Of a stretch of DNA of 64,000 bases, positions 52,601 to 61,855 are shown one piece after another (position 1 is the first letter of the stretch; each line of letters opens with the position of its first letter). This DNA is from Stentor roeselii. Its lineage: Eukaryota > Ciliophora > Heterotrichea > Heterotrichida > Stentoridae. Where the stretch lies: NCBI GenBank assembly GCA_006503475.1, contig RSEH01000016.1, positions 1 through 64,000 of the forward strand. Reading direction: 5' to 3'. A program made the position numbers and the translations under genes. The notes below the pieces were generated by a model, which had not been told where the DNA came from, did not search any database, and was given only the letters and a program-made list of their open reading frames with translations.

Positions 52601-55600
52601 TACTCGTCGTTGGTAAAACTTATTTTTGATTACTCGAATGACTCGGTTATTAAGGCGGACTCACAGTTTCATTGGTGTCGGTTGTTGAAGGTTGAGGTGA
52701 ATTCATTTTCAGTCGAAAAAGTGAACCAGATGATACTTCTCGTGCTTAAAACATTTAAAGTTGGGAATTGTTTGAGAAAAAAACGTGAAATTAAAGAGTT
52801 TCTTAACTTGTATAGTATCTATCTCAACCCAGGACAGGAAGAAATAAGCTTTGATTACCTTTTGAATGAGTTTGAAAAACTCACTGAAAAATACGATTTT
52901 AGTAAAGCACTTTCTGTGAATTCTACTCAAAATCAGCAGAAAAACATTGCTGGAAGTGCTTTTTTAAATATAATGAAAAAAGGGCTAGGGCTAGACCTAT
53001 CATTGAACAAATCATTTGAATCAGCTGAGTTATACCAGCTAGATTCTTGTTTATTAGGACTACTATTCAAGAACTCACATAAAAAAATAGAAGTAAAAGC
53101 ATTAAATCTAATCATTGAAAATTTCAATCATCGAAAAGGATTATTTAAGGACTTGATGGACTTGCACTTGTTATACACTCCAAGTCAGTTGTTGGTTTAC
53201 AAGGCGATGAATAAATCGATAAATGAATTGGGTGCTATTTTGTTGAGGCTTCTCACTGATATCGAGATAAGTCACTCAGAAGGAGATGACAACAGAGACG
53301 ATATCTGGACAATGATTGAAGTAAGCTATATTGACACCATCATGCAATGTATGAAACAAATCAAAAGTCTTCTTATGATCAGTCAGCCCAGGGACCACCT
53401 CACATTTGCACAGGGAATTGCCCGGAGTTTAAAACTTCATACAATAATCGTAAAATTTCTTACAAACTACACCCTGCCCTGGATTCAAATAGTAAAAAAA
53501 AGAAATTATATTAAAAAGAACTGGAAAGTCGTTTATAAAACTTTTTTTCATACTTTATTCTCATATACCTTCAAAAATGAAAAAAATAAACTCCTTATGT
53601 ATCCTTTTTTCTCAGGTATCGCGGTTTACTTCGGAAATGGAGTAGGAACCTCGACGTTGATATCTGAAGTTTTAAGCTGTTTGAAAGAAAAAGAAGCGAT
53701 TGAGAAGATTATCATATACATCTTTTCATTACTAGAAATGAATGAAAATATTGTAGAAAATCCTCATGATTTAAGAATGCTTTTAAATCTCATAGTAGAT
53801 GAAAAGCGAAACGTTCAATATTTCGTGCAGGTCAACGTGATCAAAGCCCTTGTCAGCAGTAAAGTAATCATAAAATACTACCTCAAAGATAAAATCCTCG
53901 ACTTCACCAAATACAACGAAGAACATCAAAGGTTCCAAACAGCGATCGTCATGCTTCTCGCCTATTGTTGCCAAAACAACGAATTCGCCATCAAGCAATG
54001 CCACAAAATGCTTCCTTACAACTTCGTGATGAAAGAGCTTCTTGAAGATAAAATCAGCTTGAAGCTCAAAAGAGCCTATCTTCATTTCTTAGGTTTCGCT
54101 TATTGCAACTCAAACTACGAGAAAATGGACTACGACAAACTTGAAGAACTCTTCAGAAAAGTAGTTATTCCTGATTTAGTCAATTATCGCGATTTTCTCG
54201 ATTATCTCCCGAGCATCGCCATGAAAGAAGCTTACAAAGCGGTTAATATGAAAAAAGAAATTCACATTCAAGATGATCAAGGCTTCTTCCGTGTAAAAGA
54301 ACTCTTAGACGATGATGAAGAGTACGTCAAGTCCGAGGAGGCTACGACAGATGAAGAAAAAGAAGCTTTGGACTACTTCAAATATCTTATCCATGCAAAG
54401 CCGTGGAAAGTAGAAATGGTCAGCGGCTTGTTGATCTTCATCCACAACCTCTGCATCGACCTTCACCAGGCGGAATACAAACCTGACAACAAGATGCAAA
54501 AACACTTCCAGAACGTGACTCAACTTATATTTGGACTTAAACATTCACTTGAAGAAATCGCTGAACAACACCCTAAACTTAACTTTGACTTCTTAATTGA
54601 TACTATCACATTGTCAGCAAGTCAAATTCCTATCAACTTCGAAGTGAATAAAAATGATGAAGAAATTAATTCGGAGTACCTTAAACTTGTTTTGAAGTCT
54701 TTAGGAGAAGCTGCTAAGAACTTTGGATTGACTTCTGAAAAGTTTATCAGGGAAAAGATGAAAATTGTGAATGAAGAAGTTGCTGTTAATGACTTGACAC
54801 TTAAGTGTAAAGCGATCTTGACGAAGGAGATGGAGACTGAAGATGTTTATAGAGGACTTAGTGTTCTTGGGTTGAAGGTCTCGATTCATCATCTTAGGGA
54901 ACTTATTGATGAACATATCAATCGATCTACTTTTAAAAGGGCTTATTCTTTTATGAGTTCTTTTAAAACTGAGAAGTCTCATCTTAACTCGGTGCTTAAG
55001 ACTTTTATTGAAGAAATTAAAGGAAAATTGCAGAATCAGGATAGTTTTGAACTTGATGCTTTGGTTAATCAAGTTAAAACTAGTATTGTTGATGTTGCTT
55101 TGACTAGTAAAGACTTTTCAAATTTTTATAAATTTACTCGGAATCTTGAAATGGCTTTTAGTAATCCTGAACATAAGGTTTATTTGTTGGAGATTTTTAG
55201 AAAAATGATTGTTATTGAGAGGGAATCGAAATTAAATGATCAGATTGAAAAAATAGCCCGAGTCCAACAAGTTCAATCCGCATTGATATCAGTAAACATA
55301 TCCGAGCTCTGTCTAAAATACCTAAACATAAACTCCAAAAAAGTTCTAATAAGCAAATCTTTAAAACTCTTACATCAATTACTAGACGGTTGCCTATTAA
55401 ACGTAAAAGACTCAATTCACAAAAACATAGTGGAGCACAATCTAGGTTTAAAAATGTTTTCCTTTTTCCGTCACATCTTCAACGAAACCCTTGACAAGTT
55501 CACACTTCCCGAAGCCTCAAAAGAAAAATTTCCAGTCTTCGAGATGTGCCAAGACATTCTCATTTTTTTAAAAGACATAACCTGTGAGTGTTTCGAACCC

Positions 55601-57805
55601 CTTCAAAACTACCTCAGAGCCCAAGACTACGAAGACCAAAGAATCAGCATCGACATGGTGAGTGAAGTCGCGAAATTCACTTCAAACATGATAAATTTCC
55701 AAGTCTTGCTCGTATTCGAAGAAAGTCTGTCAAACCTGCAGGCTTTGGCACTTGAAGCCTTTAAAACAATGACAGAGTTCTGTAAAGGTCCTTGTGTTAA
55801 TAACCAGTTGGCAATATCTAACAACAGGCATATTTACTTGTTTATCAACTGGTTCTGTGATATTGAAAAAAGAGAAAAAGAAAATAATGGGTTGAATCAG
55901 GCGACTTTTATTATGATGCTTGATGCTATCGTTATTTTTCTGCTTAGTCTTCTTGAAGGTGATACAAGTGAATCGATTTCTTTTGAAGTTCTGAATTGCT
56001 TGAACCTGCAACTTCTTTTGAAAATAGCGGCAGTGATTTATAAGAACCACATCAAACCTAATACGAGAATCATTGCTCAAGAAAATTTTCATAACTGTCA
56101 ACATGAAGTCTTTAAAAAAATCAGGGTGGGCTTTAACTTGACTATTCTTTTCTTGAAGTTTCAATATCGGTTTCCAGCGAATCCTAAAGTGAAACTTGCC
56201 TTTTCAGCAAAATCAGAAGATATCACTGACAGCATTCATGATGAAGAAGCTTATAACTATCAAGAAGCACTTCTTGAAAATTTAAAGTCATTTTGGCAGA
56301 TTTTACTAAAAAGACTTGATAGAAGCTCGACTGTTAAAGAACCTGATGTGGACTGTTTGAAAGAAAGTCACTTGTATTATACTTCGAATATTGGAAGTGT
56401 TGAAATTTCATTCAAGAATAGTCTTTGCAAGATATTTTTCAGAATACCTCCGATGTGCAAGTTTTTGACAAGGAAATCACGAAATGATATTTTTTTGAAG
56501 GTGAAAAGAAATTCGCATCAGGAAAAAATTGAAGATTTTTTTGATAAGAGCAAGATTTATGAGTATGAAATGAAATATCAGCAGTGGCTTGGAAGGTATT
56601 GGTTTTGGTCGAAATTAGTCAGTTATTGGAATTTTTATGGATTTTTAGCGTTTTTTATGGTTGTTGTTATTAATGTCACACTGCTTGCGTATTATGATAG
56701 GGATAATTTTCAGAGACAGAGTGGAAGGGTTTATAGTTTTGTTAATACTTGTGGACACTTGCAGTTGTGTTTTGCGTTTTTGTATATGGTTTCGTATACT
56801 ACTGAGTATTTTAGAGTTATTATTCATAGGGAACTGAATAGGGCTGCTTGGCTTACGAATGATACACTTAAAAAACATCAGAGGATTAGAGGCACTCTTA
56901 TGATGCACGAACTTCTAAGTAAATCAAAAATAATGAAAAAGTCATTTGTGACAATTTCCAACCTTTTACTTCTATTTCGAGATTTCCAATTTATCTACTG
57001 CCTAATGTACCTCCTAATATCAATGATCTGCGAGTACAACATGTTAATCTACTCAGTCCTTCTTCTAGACCTAATAAAACGAAACGTGACATTGATCTAC
57101 ATATTAAAATCGATCTCCTTAAACTACAAGCAAATCCTTCTAACTTTACTATTCGGCCTCTTCATCGTTTTTATCTACTCAACGATTTACTTTCTAGCAT
57201 TCGCCGAAGAGTTCGACCCAGACGACAACTTTTACTGTGATAATCTCAGAAACTGCTTCTCAACAGTCCTCAGCAATGGAGTGCGAGCAGGAGGAGGAAT
57301 AGGCGACATTTTTTCACAATACAAGTCCTTAGGTCAGAAAGAAATTCTTAGAATTATCACAGACTTAAGTTTTTACATCATCGTGATCATCATTCTACTC
57401 AACATCATCTTTGGTATCATCATCGACACCTTTGCTGAACTTAGAGATCAAAGAAATGACTTGATTTATGACTTGCAACATAATTGCTTTATTTGTGGAA
57501 ACACTCGCTTTCAGTTTGACCTTAAAAGGATCAGCTGGAAACTTCATGTTCATCTTGATCATAGTTTGCATAGTTATCTTGCATTTTTGGTTTATATTAG
57601 ACAAAAATTGTTCTTTGAGTGTAATGGAGTTGAAAAGTTTATTAAGGAAAAAATCAATGAAAATGATGTTAGCTTCTTTCCTAGGACTTCTATTTCTTTG
57701 CAGAAGTTTGAAGAGGAGTTTAAGGATTCACAGAGTAAAGAGTACTTGAAGTTTATTAAAAAACTTAAAAAGTTGCAGGGGGTTCTTGCACAGAGAAGCT
57801 TTTAG
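49673..57805 (+). CDS. ITPR: Inositol 1,4,5-trisphosphate receptor (IP3R) calcium channel
   Basis: 2710 aa in one exon, close to the ~2700 aa of animal IP3Rs. ATG 49673 is the first usable start. The N-terminal suppressor and MIR region (about 45-480) matches IP3R: KIGDIISLWS, YGERIQLRHLHSNFF, VVLDENGSECSWLEIIPSNKLR and FRIKHVATGMYLEI. Long helical RIH and RIH-associated regions fill the middle. Six membrane segments lie at about 2310-2620, with the selectivity filter NGVRAGGGIGD (about 2535-2545). The IP3R-type C-terminal C-F-I-C...H...H zinc site is followed by SYLAFLVYI. Ryanodine receptors are about twice as long and lack this N-terminal pattern. It should release Ca2+ from internal stores; the basic residues that bind IP3 cannot be checked by eye. 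Confidence 0.93.
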   Translation: MNHRYRDFRRKSVLMKNYRELQSKGTKDIGRRVSLREDVPQKAEKIGYLKIGDIISLWSKEEMKQKTPPVLYKGVVFGDGIAYTDLECAPCDRRSDYNQSLPFRQSLFRIEPAYQYGLLTHYKKQIKSKEREKSDHQDLKEYQQKLSEELVANEAELELSYGRTITYGERIQLRHLHSNFFITISETIAKEHGCLKVVLDENGSECSWLEIIPSNKLRQEGEPIQYIDKFILSSRIEKSLFFLHMGVSTIYNQDMNSELNASDSYSMWSAHKYISYTEIKKNPLLVSSGDSFTIFSQTHGGFLSVASRNVSDMLPPDLDFGEHLDDIVETKLFMPKPEMPEEKIRNLQIFIEKEKTGRSLWELERKDPFRGGVAQYSESFRIKHVATGMYLEIDRNKKIRLKHDPNSQFNVFDFVPAGLTGSQLNFATQIEIRSNAVNCFLGVEEADILASFLSFESQTQNFRLPLKSYMNDEKKVINTTFILIDVPEISAIHIYQISRIIPKIIEFYSFLRTWGMVPISQFQYAPDYEYALSNENALKTQVDIVIEILKALSEKIIKEDQSTSESLIRIQETIKDTGLLDLFLRLARLVSERIPRKKDLPGNKNLLSLVMNEKKLQDITKGPGQVAEKYLKPLIVKLYNTIYVCIKNCPSNCEILKNYDVFLSQQLNFYKSEISLLLKETFKHSVDIMNKISITQFGVWADQVTELDELKKNTVDQTLVLMILSSFCVYKNKGIKKYQNLVERNLFDSDLNIKLLDFVSVSGTECISFIQNPLNYNSFLENNPTISKLYEKAIKSPHNEMMVIPLKYLNESKPLINYVAIFIELLSNMCLSRYESVKPKIQNLFELAPQYFMDCIKDVNIHLKLRTKFLKFARVMYIDVDPLMPISKSKNLCIFWDNDGPDTDFAPETAKVEMMNFPIDEMKNWVRKVWTNPHFPANPFENYSKEAKLKFTVELLQMTKCLLELGFFGFDNFIEIYSSLVKLIFDYSNDSVIKADSQFHWCRLLKVEVNSFSVEKVNQMILLVLKTFKVGNCLRKKREIKEFLNLYSIYLNPGQEEISFDYLLNEFEKLTEKYDFSKALSVNSTQNQQKNIAGSAFLNIMKKGLGLDLSLNKSFESAELYQLDSCLLGLLFKNSHKKIEVKALNLIIENFNHRKGLFKDLMDLHLLYTPSQLLVYKAMNKSINELGAILLRLLTDIEISHSEGDDNRDDIWTMIEVSYIDTIMQCMKQIKSLLMISQPRDHLTFAQGIARSLKLHTIIVKFLTNYTLPWIQIVKKRNYIKKNWKVVYKTFFHTLFSYTFKNEKNKLLMYPFFSGIAVYFGNGVGTSTLISEVLSCLKEKEAIEKIIIYIFSLLEMNENIVENPHDLRMLLNLIVDEKRNVQYFVQVNVIKALVSSKVIIKYYLKDKILDFTKYNEEHQRFQTAIVMLLAYCCQNNEFAIKQCHKMLPYNFVMKELLEDKISLKLKRAYLHFLGFAYCNSNYEKMDYDKLEELFRKVVIPDLVNYRDFLDYLPSIAMKEAYKAVNMKKEIHIQDDQGFFRVKELLDDDEEYVKSEEATTDEEKEALDYFKYLIHAKPWKVEMVSGLLIFIHNLCIDLHQAEYKPDNKMQKHFQNVTQLIFGLKHSLEEIAEQHPKLNFDFLIDTITLSASQIPINFEVNKNDEEINSEYLKLVLKSLGEAAKNFGLTSEKFIREKMKIVNEEVAVNDLTLKCKAILTKEMETEDVYRGLSVLGLKVSIHHLRELIDEHINRSTFKRAYSFMSSFKTEKSHLNSVLKTFIEEIKGKLQNQDSFELDALVNQVKTSIVDVALTSKDFSNFYKFTRNLEMAFSNPEHKVYLLEIFRKMIVIERESKLNDQIEKIARVQQVQSALISVNISELCLKYLNINSKKVLISKSLKLLHQLLDGCLLNVKDSIHKNIVEHNLGLKMFSFFRHIFNETLDKFTLPEASKEKFPVFEMCQDILIFLKDITCECFEPLQNYLRAQDYEDQRISIDMVSEVAKFTSNMINFQVLLVFEESLSNLQALALEAFKTMTEFCKGPCVNNQLAISNNRHIYLFINWFCDIEKREKENNGLNQATFIMMLDAIVIFLLSLLEGDTSESISFEVLNCLNLQLLLKIAAVIYKNHIKPNTRIIAQENFHNCQHEVFKKIRVGFNLTILFLKFQYRFPANPKVKLAFSAKSEDITDSIHDEEAYNYQEALLENLKSFWQILLKRLDRSSTVKEPDVDCLKESHLYYTSNIGSVEISFKNSLCKIFFRIPPMCKFLTRKSRNDIFLKVKRNSHQEKIEDFFDKSKIYEYEMKYQQWLGRYWFWSKLVSYWNFYGFLAFFMVVVINVTLLAYYDRDNFQRQSGRVYSFVNTCGHLQLCFAFLYMVSYTTEYFRVIIHRELNRAAWLTNDTLKKHQRIRGTLMMHELLSKSKIMKKSFVTISNLLLLFRDFQFIYCLMYLLISMICEYNMLIYSVLLLDLIKRNVTLIYILKSISLNYKQILLTLLFGLFIVFIYSTIYFLAFAEEFDPDDNFYCDNLRNCFSTVLSNGVRAGGGIGDIFSQYKSLGQKEILRIITDLSFYIIVIIILLNIIFGIIIDTFAELRDQRNDLIYDLQHNCFICGNTRFQFDLKRISWKLHVHLDHSLHSYLAFLVYIRQKLFFECNGVEKFIKEKINENDVSFFPRTSISLQKFEEEFKDSQSKEYLKFIKKLKKLQGVLAQRSF

Positions 57806-58577
57806 GATAGATTATTATAGAGTTTTAGTGATTAGGTTAAGAGATGATTAGATTTGTTGATTTTTTTTTCTTGAATGGTTTTTTGATATTTCGTTGATTT
57901 TATCGTTTTGAGAAATGTGAGTATTCTCTAAGTAATGGAAAATTAAAGTTTATTAGAAGTAATTAATAATTGTCAATCCAATATAAGGTTCTCATTGTGA
58001 ATCATCTCATTAGAATGGAATACTTTATTCAATATAAAATTCGATGAAGAATTATTTATTAAGAAGAAATTTCTCTTTGGATATTGATTTTCTAGATGAT
58101 TATAGCAGAAGGTTTATATATTTTTGAATATCCTTCAATTGATTAATTGAAGGATTTGATCATAATACTAAATTTAACTCTTTGAGAATAAGGTTAAATT
58201 TTTTGAAGCATCAATAGGGAACAACTGGCTACCGCTTTCCTACAGAGAATGAAATTATAATTAAAAGGATAGATTTAGATATTTTAGTATACCCATCACA
58301 TATGCATAAACTCTGAAATGGCCTGGGATATCATAGTCTCCCGTATTGCCTAACTGTCTAAAAAACTTTATTTTTATTATCGAAGTGAACTTGGTTTAAA
58401 TCTTGAAATATCAAGTTATTCATTATTAAGTTAAAAAAACCCGAGAAATTGAATAATGTGATTAGGAAATGATACCCTAGAAGAGATTTGGATTCCAAAA
58501 GTATGATGTTTACCGGTCTCTTTAAGGACTATAAAACTAATCTTATCTCTAGATTTTAAATTCAACTATTTATAATT
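57806..58577. other. Intergenic
   Basis: 772 nt. The first ~150 nt is C-poor. A patch at about 58210-58360 is less AT-rich (for example gggaacaactggctaccgct), but I could not fit it to a tRNA, snRNA or coding exon. Confidence 0.45.
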
Positions 58578-59771
58578 ATGGGTGCTAGTCAATATTGCCT
58601 GAAAATACAAGGAGAAAGCCAACCCTTTGAATTGGAATCAGAAATACCAGTCAGATACTCAACCATAACAATCCAATCCACTCTATTTAACGAAATGATC
58701 ATGAAAAACTTATCAGACACCTGCATGCTAGAAGAAGAAAACTATTCCTCTGAAATCGTTTTCCAAAAACTCGACAAAAAGCCTGAGCAAGCTGAAATGA
58801 TCGATTATTTTACTCCTCAAACTCCTGAAATAATTGAAAATCAACCAAAAAAACAAACTTCAAAAGAACTGATAATAAAAACCCCAAAAGAGCAACTCCA
58901 AGATTTCTGGCAAGAAAACATAATCCACGAGCGAGTTTCAGAAGATTTAATCAACGAAGCTCATCTTTCAGAGATTTTCTCCAGATCCCGTTTGACAATA
59001 GACCTCGAAGTGCAAGTTGAAAACACAGTCTACCCAATGTGTGAAGCTCTGAATCTTCCTAAACTAGGAGTATTTAAAGGAGAACTCAACATCGACCAAG
59101 AGCCTCACGGAAGAGGTTTTTTATTCCTTCAAGATGATTCAACATTTGTAGGCTATTTCAAAAACGGCTTCCCAGAAGGCCCAGGAAAATTACTAGACAA
59201 TGAAAAAGTCTTAAGAGAAGGAAATTTCGTCACTCTTGCTCAAGGGACAAGAAAAAGTGTCAGTAAAAAGTATTTGAAGAAAGATAAAATCAACATCGTC
59301 CTTCATGGACAAGGCATCGAGTCTTGGCCTAATCGCATTTTTTATGATGGAAATTTTGAGTATGGAGTTAAAGAAGGTGAAGGAAAACTTGAGTATTTTG
59401 ATGGAAGATATGAAGGACATTTTTCAAATGATGTTTTTGATGGGTTTGGAAAGTTTTTGTTTAAGAATGGAGATGTTTATGAAGGGGAATGGAAAAATGG
59501 AATTAAACATGGAGATGGCATTTTGAAAGCGAAAAATGGAAGTGTTTATAAAGGGAAATTTTTGGATGGTGAAAGGAATGGAAATGGAACTATGGTCTGG
59601 CCTGATAAAAGGGTTTATGATGGACAATGGAGGGATGGGAAAAAGCATGGAATTGCTAAATATTCGTTTTTTGATGTCAAGAAAAATAGGATGAGAAGCT
59701 CTTATTGTGAGTGGAATGATGGAGTTAAGGTTAGATGGGTTAAGAAAAATGAAATCCAAGATATTGTTTAG
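58578..59771 (+). CDS. MORN-repeat protein, possibly N-myristoylated
   Basis: 397 aa. The start MGASQYCL has Gly2 and Cys7, so N-myristoylation with palmitoylation is possible, although residue 6 is Tyr rather than a small residue. Residues 10-160 are Glu/Lys/Pro-rich linker. From 163 to about 385 there are about seven MORN repeats (for example YEGEWKNGIKHGDG, YKGKFLDGERNGNG, YDGQWRDGKKHG). MORN proteins sit at membranes and cortical cytoskeleton and often bind phosphoinositides or scaffold other proteins; no kinase domain is attached. The gene at 60323 is a shorter relative on the same strand. Confidence 0.85.
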   Translation: MGASQYCLKIQGESQPFELESEIPVRYSTITIQSTLFNEMIMKNLSDTCMLEEENYSSEIVFQKLDKKPEQAEMIDYFTPQTPEIIENQPKKQTSKELIIKTPKEQLQDFWQENIIHERVSEDLINEAHLSEIFSRSRLTIDLEVQVENTVYPMCEALNLPKLGVFKGELNIDQEPHGRGFLFLQDDSTFVGYFKNGFPEGPGKLLDNEKVLREGNFVTLAQGTRKSVSKKYLKKDKINIVLHGQGIESWPNRIFYDGNFEYGVKEGEGKLEYFDGRYEGHFSNDVFDGFGKFLFKNGDVYEGEWKNGIKHGDGILKAKNGSVYKGKFLDGERNGNGTMVWPDKRVYDGQWRDGKKHGIAKYSFFDVKKNRMRSSYCEWNDGVKVRWVKKNEIQDIV

Positions 59772-60322
59772 GGATAATTAATCGGTTATGGCTTATTAAA
59801 GCTTTTTTGGATTCTTAGTTTTATTCATTGAAAATTTGATTATTGGGTAAATGATATCAATTTGATCAGGATTATCTTAAGTTAATAATTAATGTTTCAA
59901 TATCTTGAAGAAATTATATGTTTAGGATAATTATCTTTTAATAATTCTTGATAAGTAACTCGATTTTTAAGTCAAAGAATCTTTTTTATAAATTTTTACT
60001 TATATTTTAGTGAGGCGAGTTATATAATATGATTTTTATTAATAAATTTATAATATCCGTATAAAGTAAATGTAAGTATATTAACCTAAATGGTCAATTT
60101 ATACAAAAACATGATATTCCTACCAACTTGTAAAATCTTCAAATTTGTAGAGCATTCACAAACTGAAAAAAAACAACAAACTATGCAAAAAACTCCAAAA
60201 ACATAAAGACAATGTCTATAATCTACTACATTAACAAATTACAACAATAATTAAATTGGAATCTGGGTATTTAAACTGTTATAGATATAATTTTAATCCA
60301 AATTAGTTAATAATAATTAAAA
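59772..60322. other. Intergenic, AT-rich
   Basis: 551 nt between two related MORN genes. The first half is C-poor and the second half G-poor, with A/C runs (aaaaaacaacaaactatgc) toward the downstream start. No gene was seen. Confidence 0.45.
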
Positions 60323-61141
60323 ATGGGTAACTATTTGGGAGCTGAAGATTCATCAAAAGGATGTGGATTAGAAATTAACCAATCTATTGAATATTTATCA
60401 GTCAATAAACAAGAAGAGATGCATGACAAAAAGTTAATAAAACCTGAAGATTCAGTCAAAAAATCCACACTAATAAGGAAATCCACAATATTCATTCCAC
60501 CTTCACCCCAAACAAATATTCCACATACCTTAGTCCAAGAGAGCTTCGATATCAACCCCATTCTTAAAAGACAAAAAACTTCAATCGACTTTCACAATAT
60601 GGAAGGCTTTGATGATAAAGAAGTGATTTACAAAGATTCTAACCAATGCTACGAATTAGAAGATGGCTCAATATATAAAGGAGAATTCAATGTTAATTTC
60701 AAACCTCATGGAAGAGGGATAATCAAGTTTAAAGATGGAAGCATTCATTTCGGCTTTTTTAAGAATGGTTATCCTGAAGGAGAGGGAAGGTTTCTGAAAA
60801 GTGATGGATTTTTGGAAGAAGGAAAATTTGCATTTCTTGAAAAAAGTAAGACTTTTGTGTTACATGGATTTGGAAGAAAGTCTAGTGTTATTGGAGTTGA
60901 TATTCAAGCTCAATTTAAGTATGGTAAAAATACTGATGGAATTAATCAAGAACAAGAGTCTGATGATAGTCTTAAATCAAGTCTTAGTGAAGAGGACAAT
61001 ATTGATGATGATGAAAATAATCGGATTCATGGAATAGATCATAGAAATATTGATGGTGATCCAATTTATTCTACGATTAATCATGATCATTTGAATAAAG
61101 GACCCTTTAAATCGAGTGATTCAATAAGAAACATTGATTAA
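60323..61141 (+). CDS. Short MORN-repeat protein, paralogue of the upstream gene
   Basis: 272 aa. The start MGNYLGAEDSS has Gly2 and Gly6, so N-myristoylation is possible. A variable Ser/Lys/Pro linker leads into about two and a half MORN repeats (about residues 112-170: YKGEFNVNFKPHGRG, FGFFKNGYPEGEGR). These align with the first MORN repeats of the 58578 product (FKGELNIDQEPHGRG, VGYFKNGFPEGPGK), and VLHGFG matches VLHGQG. Where the larger protein has five more repeats, this one has an acidic Asp/Asn/Ser tail. It is thus a diverged tandem duplicate that lost, or never had, the C-terminal repeats. Confidence 0.75.
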   Translation: MGNYLGAEDSSKGCGLEINQSIEYLSVNKQEEMHDKKLIKPEDSVKKSTLIRKSTIFIPPSPQTNIPHTLVQESFDINPILKRQKTSIDFHNMEGFDDKEVIYKDSNQCYELEDGSIYKGEFNVNFKPHGRGIIKFKDGSIHFGFFKNGYPEGEGRFLKSDGFLEEGKFAFLEKSKTFVLHGFGRKSSVIGVDIQAQFKYGKNTDGINQEQESDDSLKSSLSEEDNIDDDENNRIHGIDHRNIDGDPIYSTINHDHLNKGPFKSSDSIRNID

Positions 61142-61475
61142 TTAGATAGATAAAAATTATTGAGCCTCTATAGTTTTTAATATATTTCTCTAAATCTAAT
61201 CTCTCATCATAAATAAAATTAAACCAACTTAATTAAAAAAATCTTAACTTCAAATTTAGTTCAAAAATCCTAATTTTTCTATTCCTTCATAAATTTCAAT
61301 GATTTAACTTCAGCATCTTGAATCATAAAGATCCATCATCACTACAAAAAAAAATAATAATCCAAAATACCCAAATTGTTAAAACCAAAAAGCGATTAAA
61401 AAAATCAGTCATATTTAAATCTTTCATTCAAATATCTCAAACTAAATTGTAATCCTTAATTCTATTTAATAAGCG
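61142..61475. other. Intergenic, AT-rich
   Basis: 334 nt between convergent genes. It is AT-rich and G-poor; no gene or structured element was recognised. Confidence 0.45.
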
Positions 61476-61838
61476 CTAGTCTATCAAAGAAGACTCAAGC
61501 AAGCTTTGAAGTTCAGAGCTTAACATATTCGAAGCAGCTTCAAGCATTAAAAACAATTCAGACCGAGTCATATTCTTATTCTGATTTTTCTCTTCAACCC
61601 TATAAACAGCTTTCTTCCCCTTGCAATATTCCTTACGTTTCGGAATCTTTTTGATGACCTGAAAGCGATTTTTGCATATAGGGCACGAATTTTCACTCTA
61701 AATAAATCTTACCTTACTCCACTTCTTAATACATCGAAAACAGAAAAGATGATTACACGAGTTGATATTCCCTTGAATCCCAATCAATTCAAAGCAGATG
61801 CCACAAGTTTCCGCAATGCCCTTAAACCTAGTTTTCAT
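61476..61838 (-). CDS. Small RING-finger protein (PHRF1-like RING)
   Basis: 115 aa from two exons joined by a 15-nt intron (61698-61712, GTAAGATTTATTTAG). Each exon is too short to be noticed alone. The ring ligands are C12, C15, C28, H30, C33, C36, C47 and C50 (CGIC, CNHLFCFRC, CPIC), a C3HC4 RING. The intron falls between the second and third ligand clusters, so only the spliced form has a complete RING. WSK..NSCPIC resembles the RING of PHRF1. A basic linker and a helical C-terminus follow. It is a likely E3 ubiquitin ligase with no other domain. It starts 17 nt after the stop of the upstream gene on the same strand. Confidence 0.82.
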
Positions 61839-61855
61839 ATATATAATCAAAACTA

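Noticed and set aside
49673-57805. Ryanodine receptor
   Set aside because: The length, N-terminal motifs and C-terminal zinc site match IP3 receptors; ryanodine receptors are about twice as long with SPRY domains.
58210-58360. Possible tRNA or snRNA in a less AT-rich intergenic patch
   Set aside because: No cloverleaf, T-loop consensus or known snRNA motif could be fitted.
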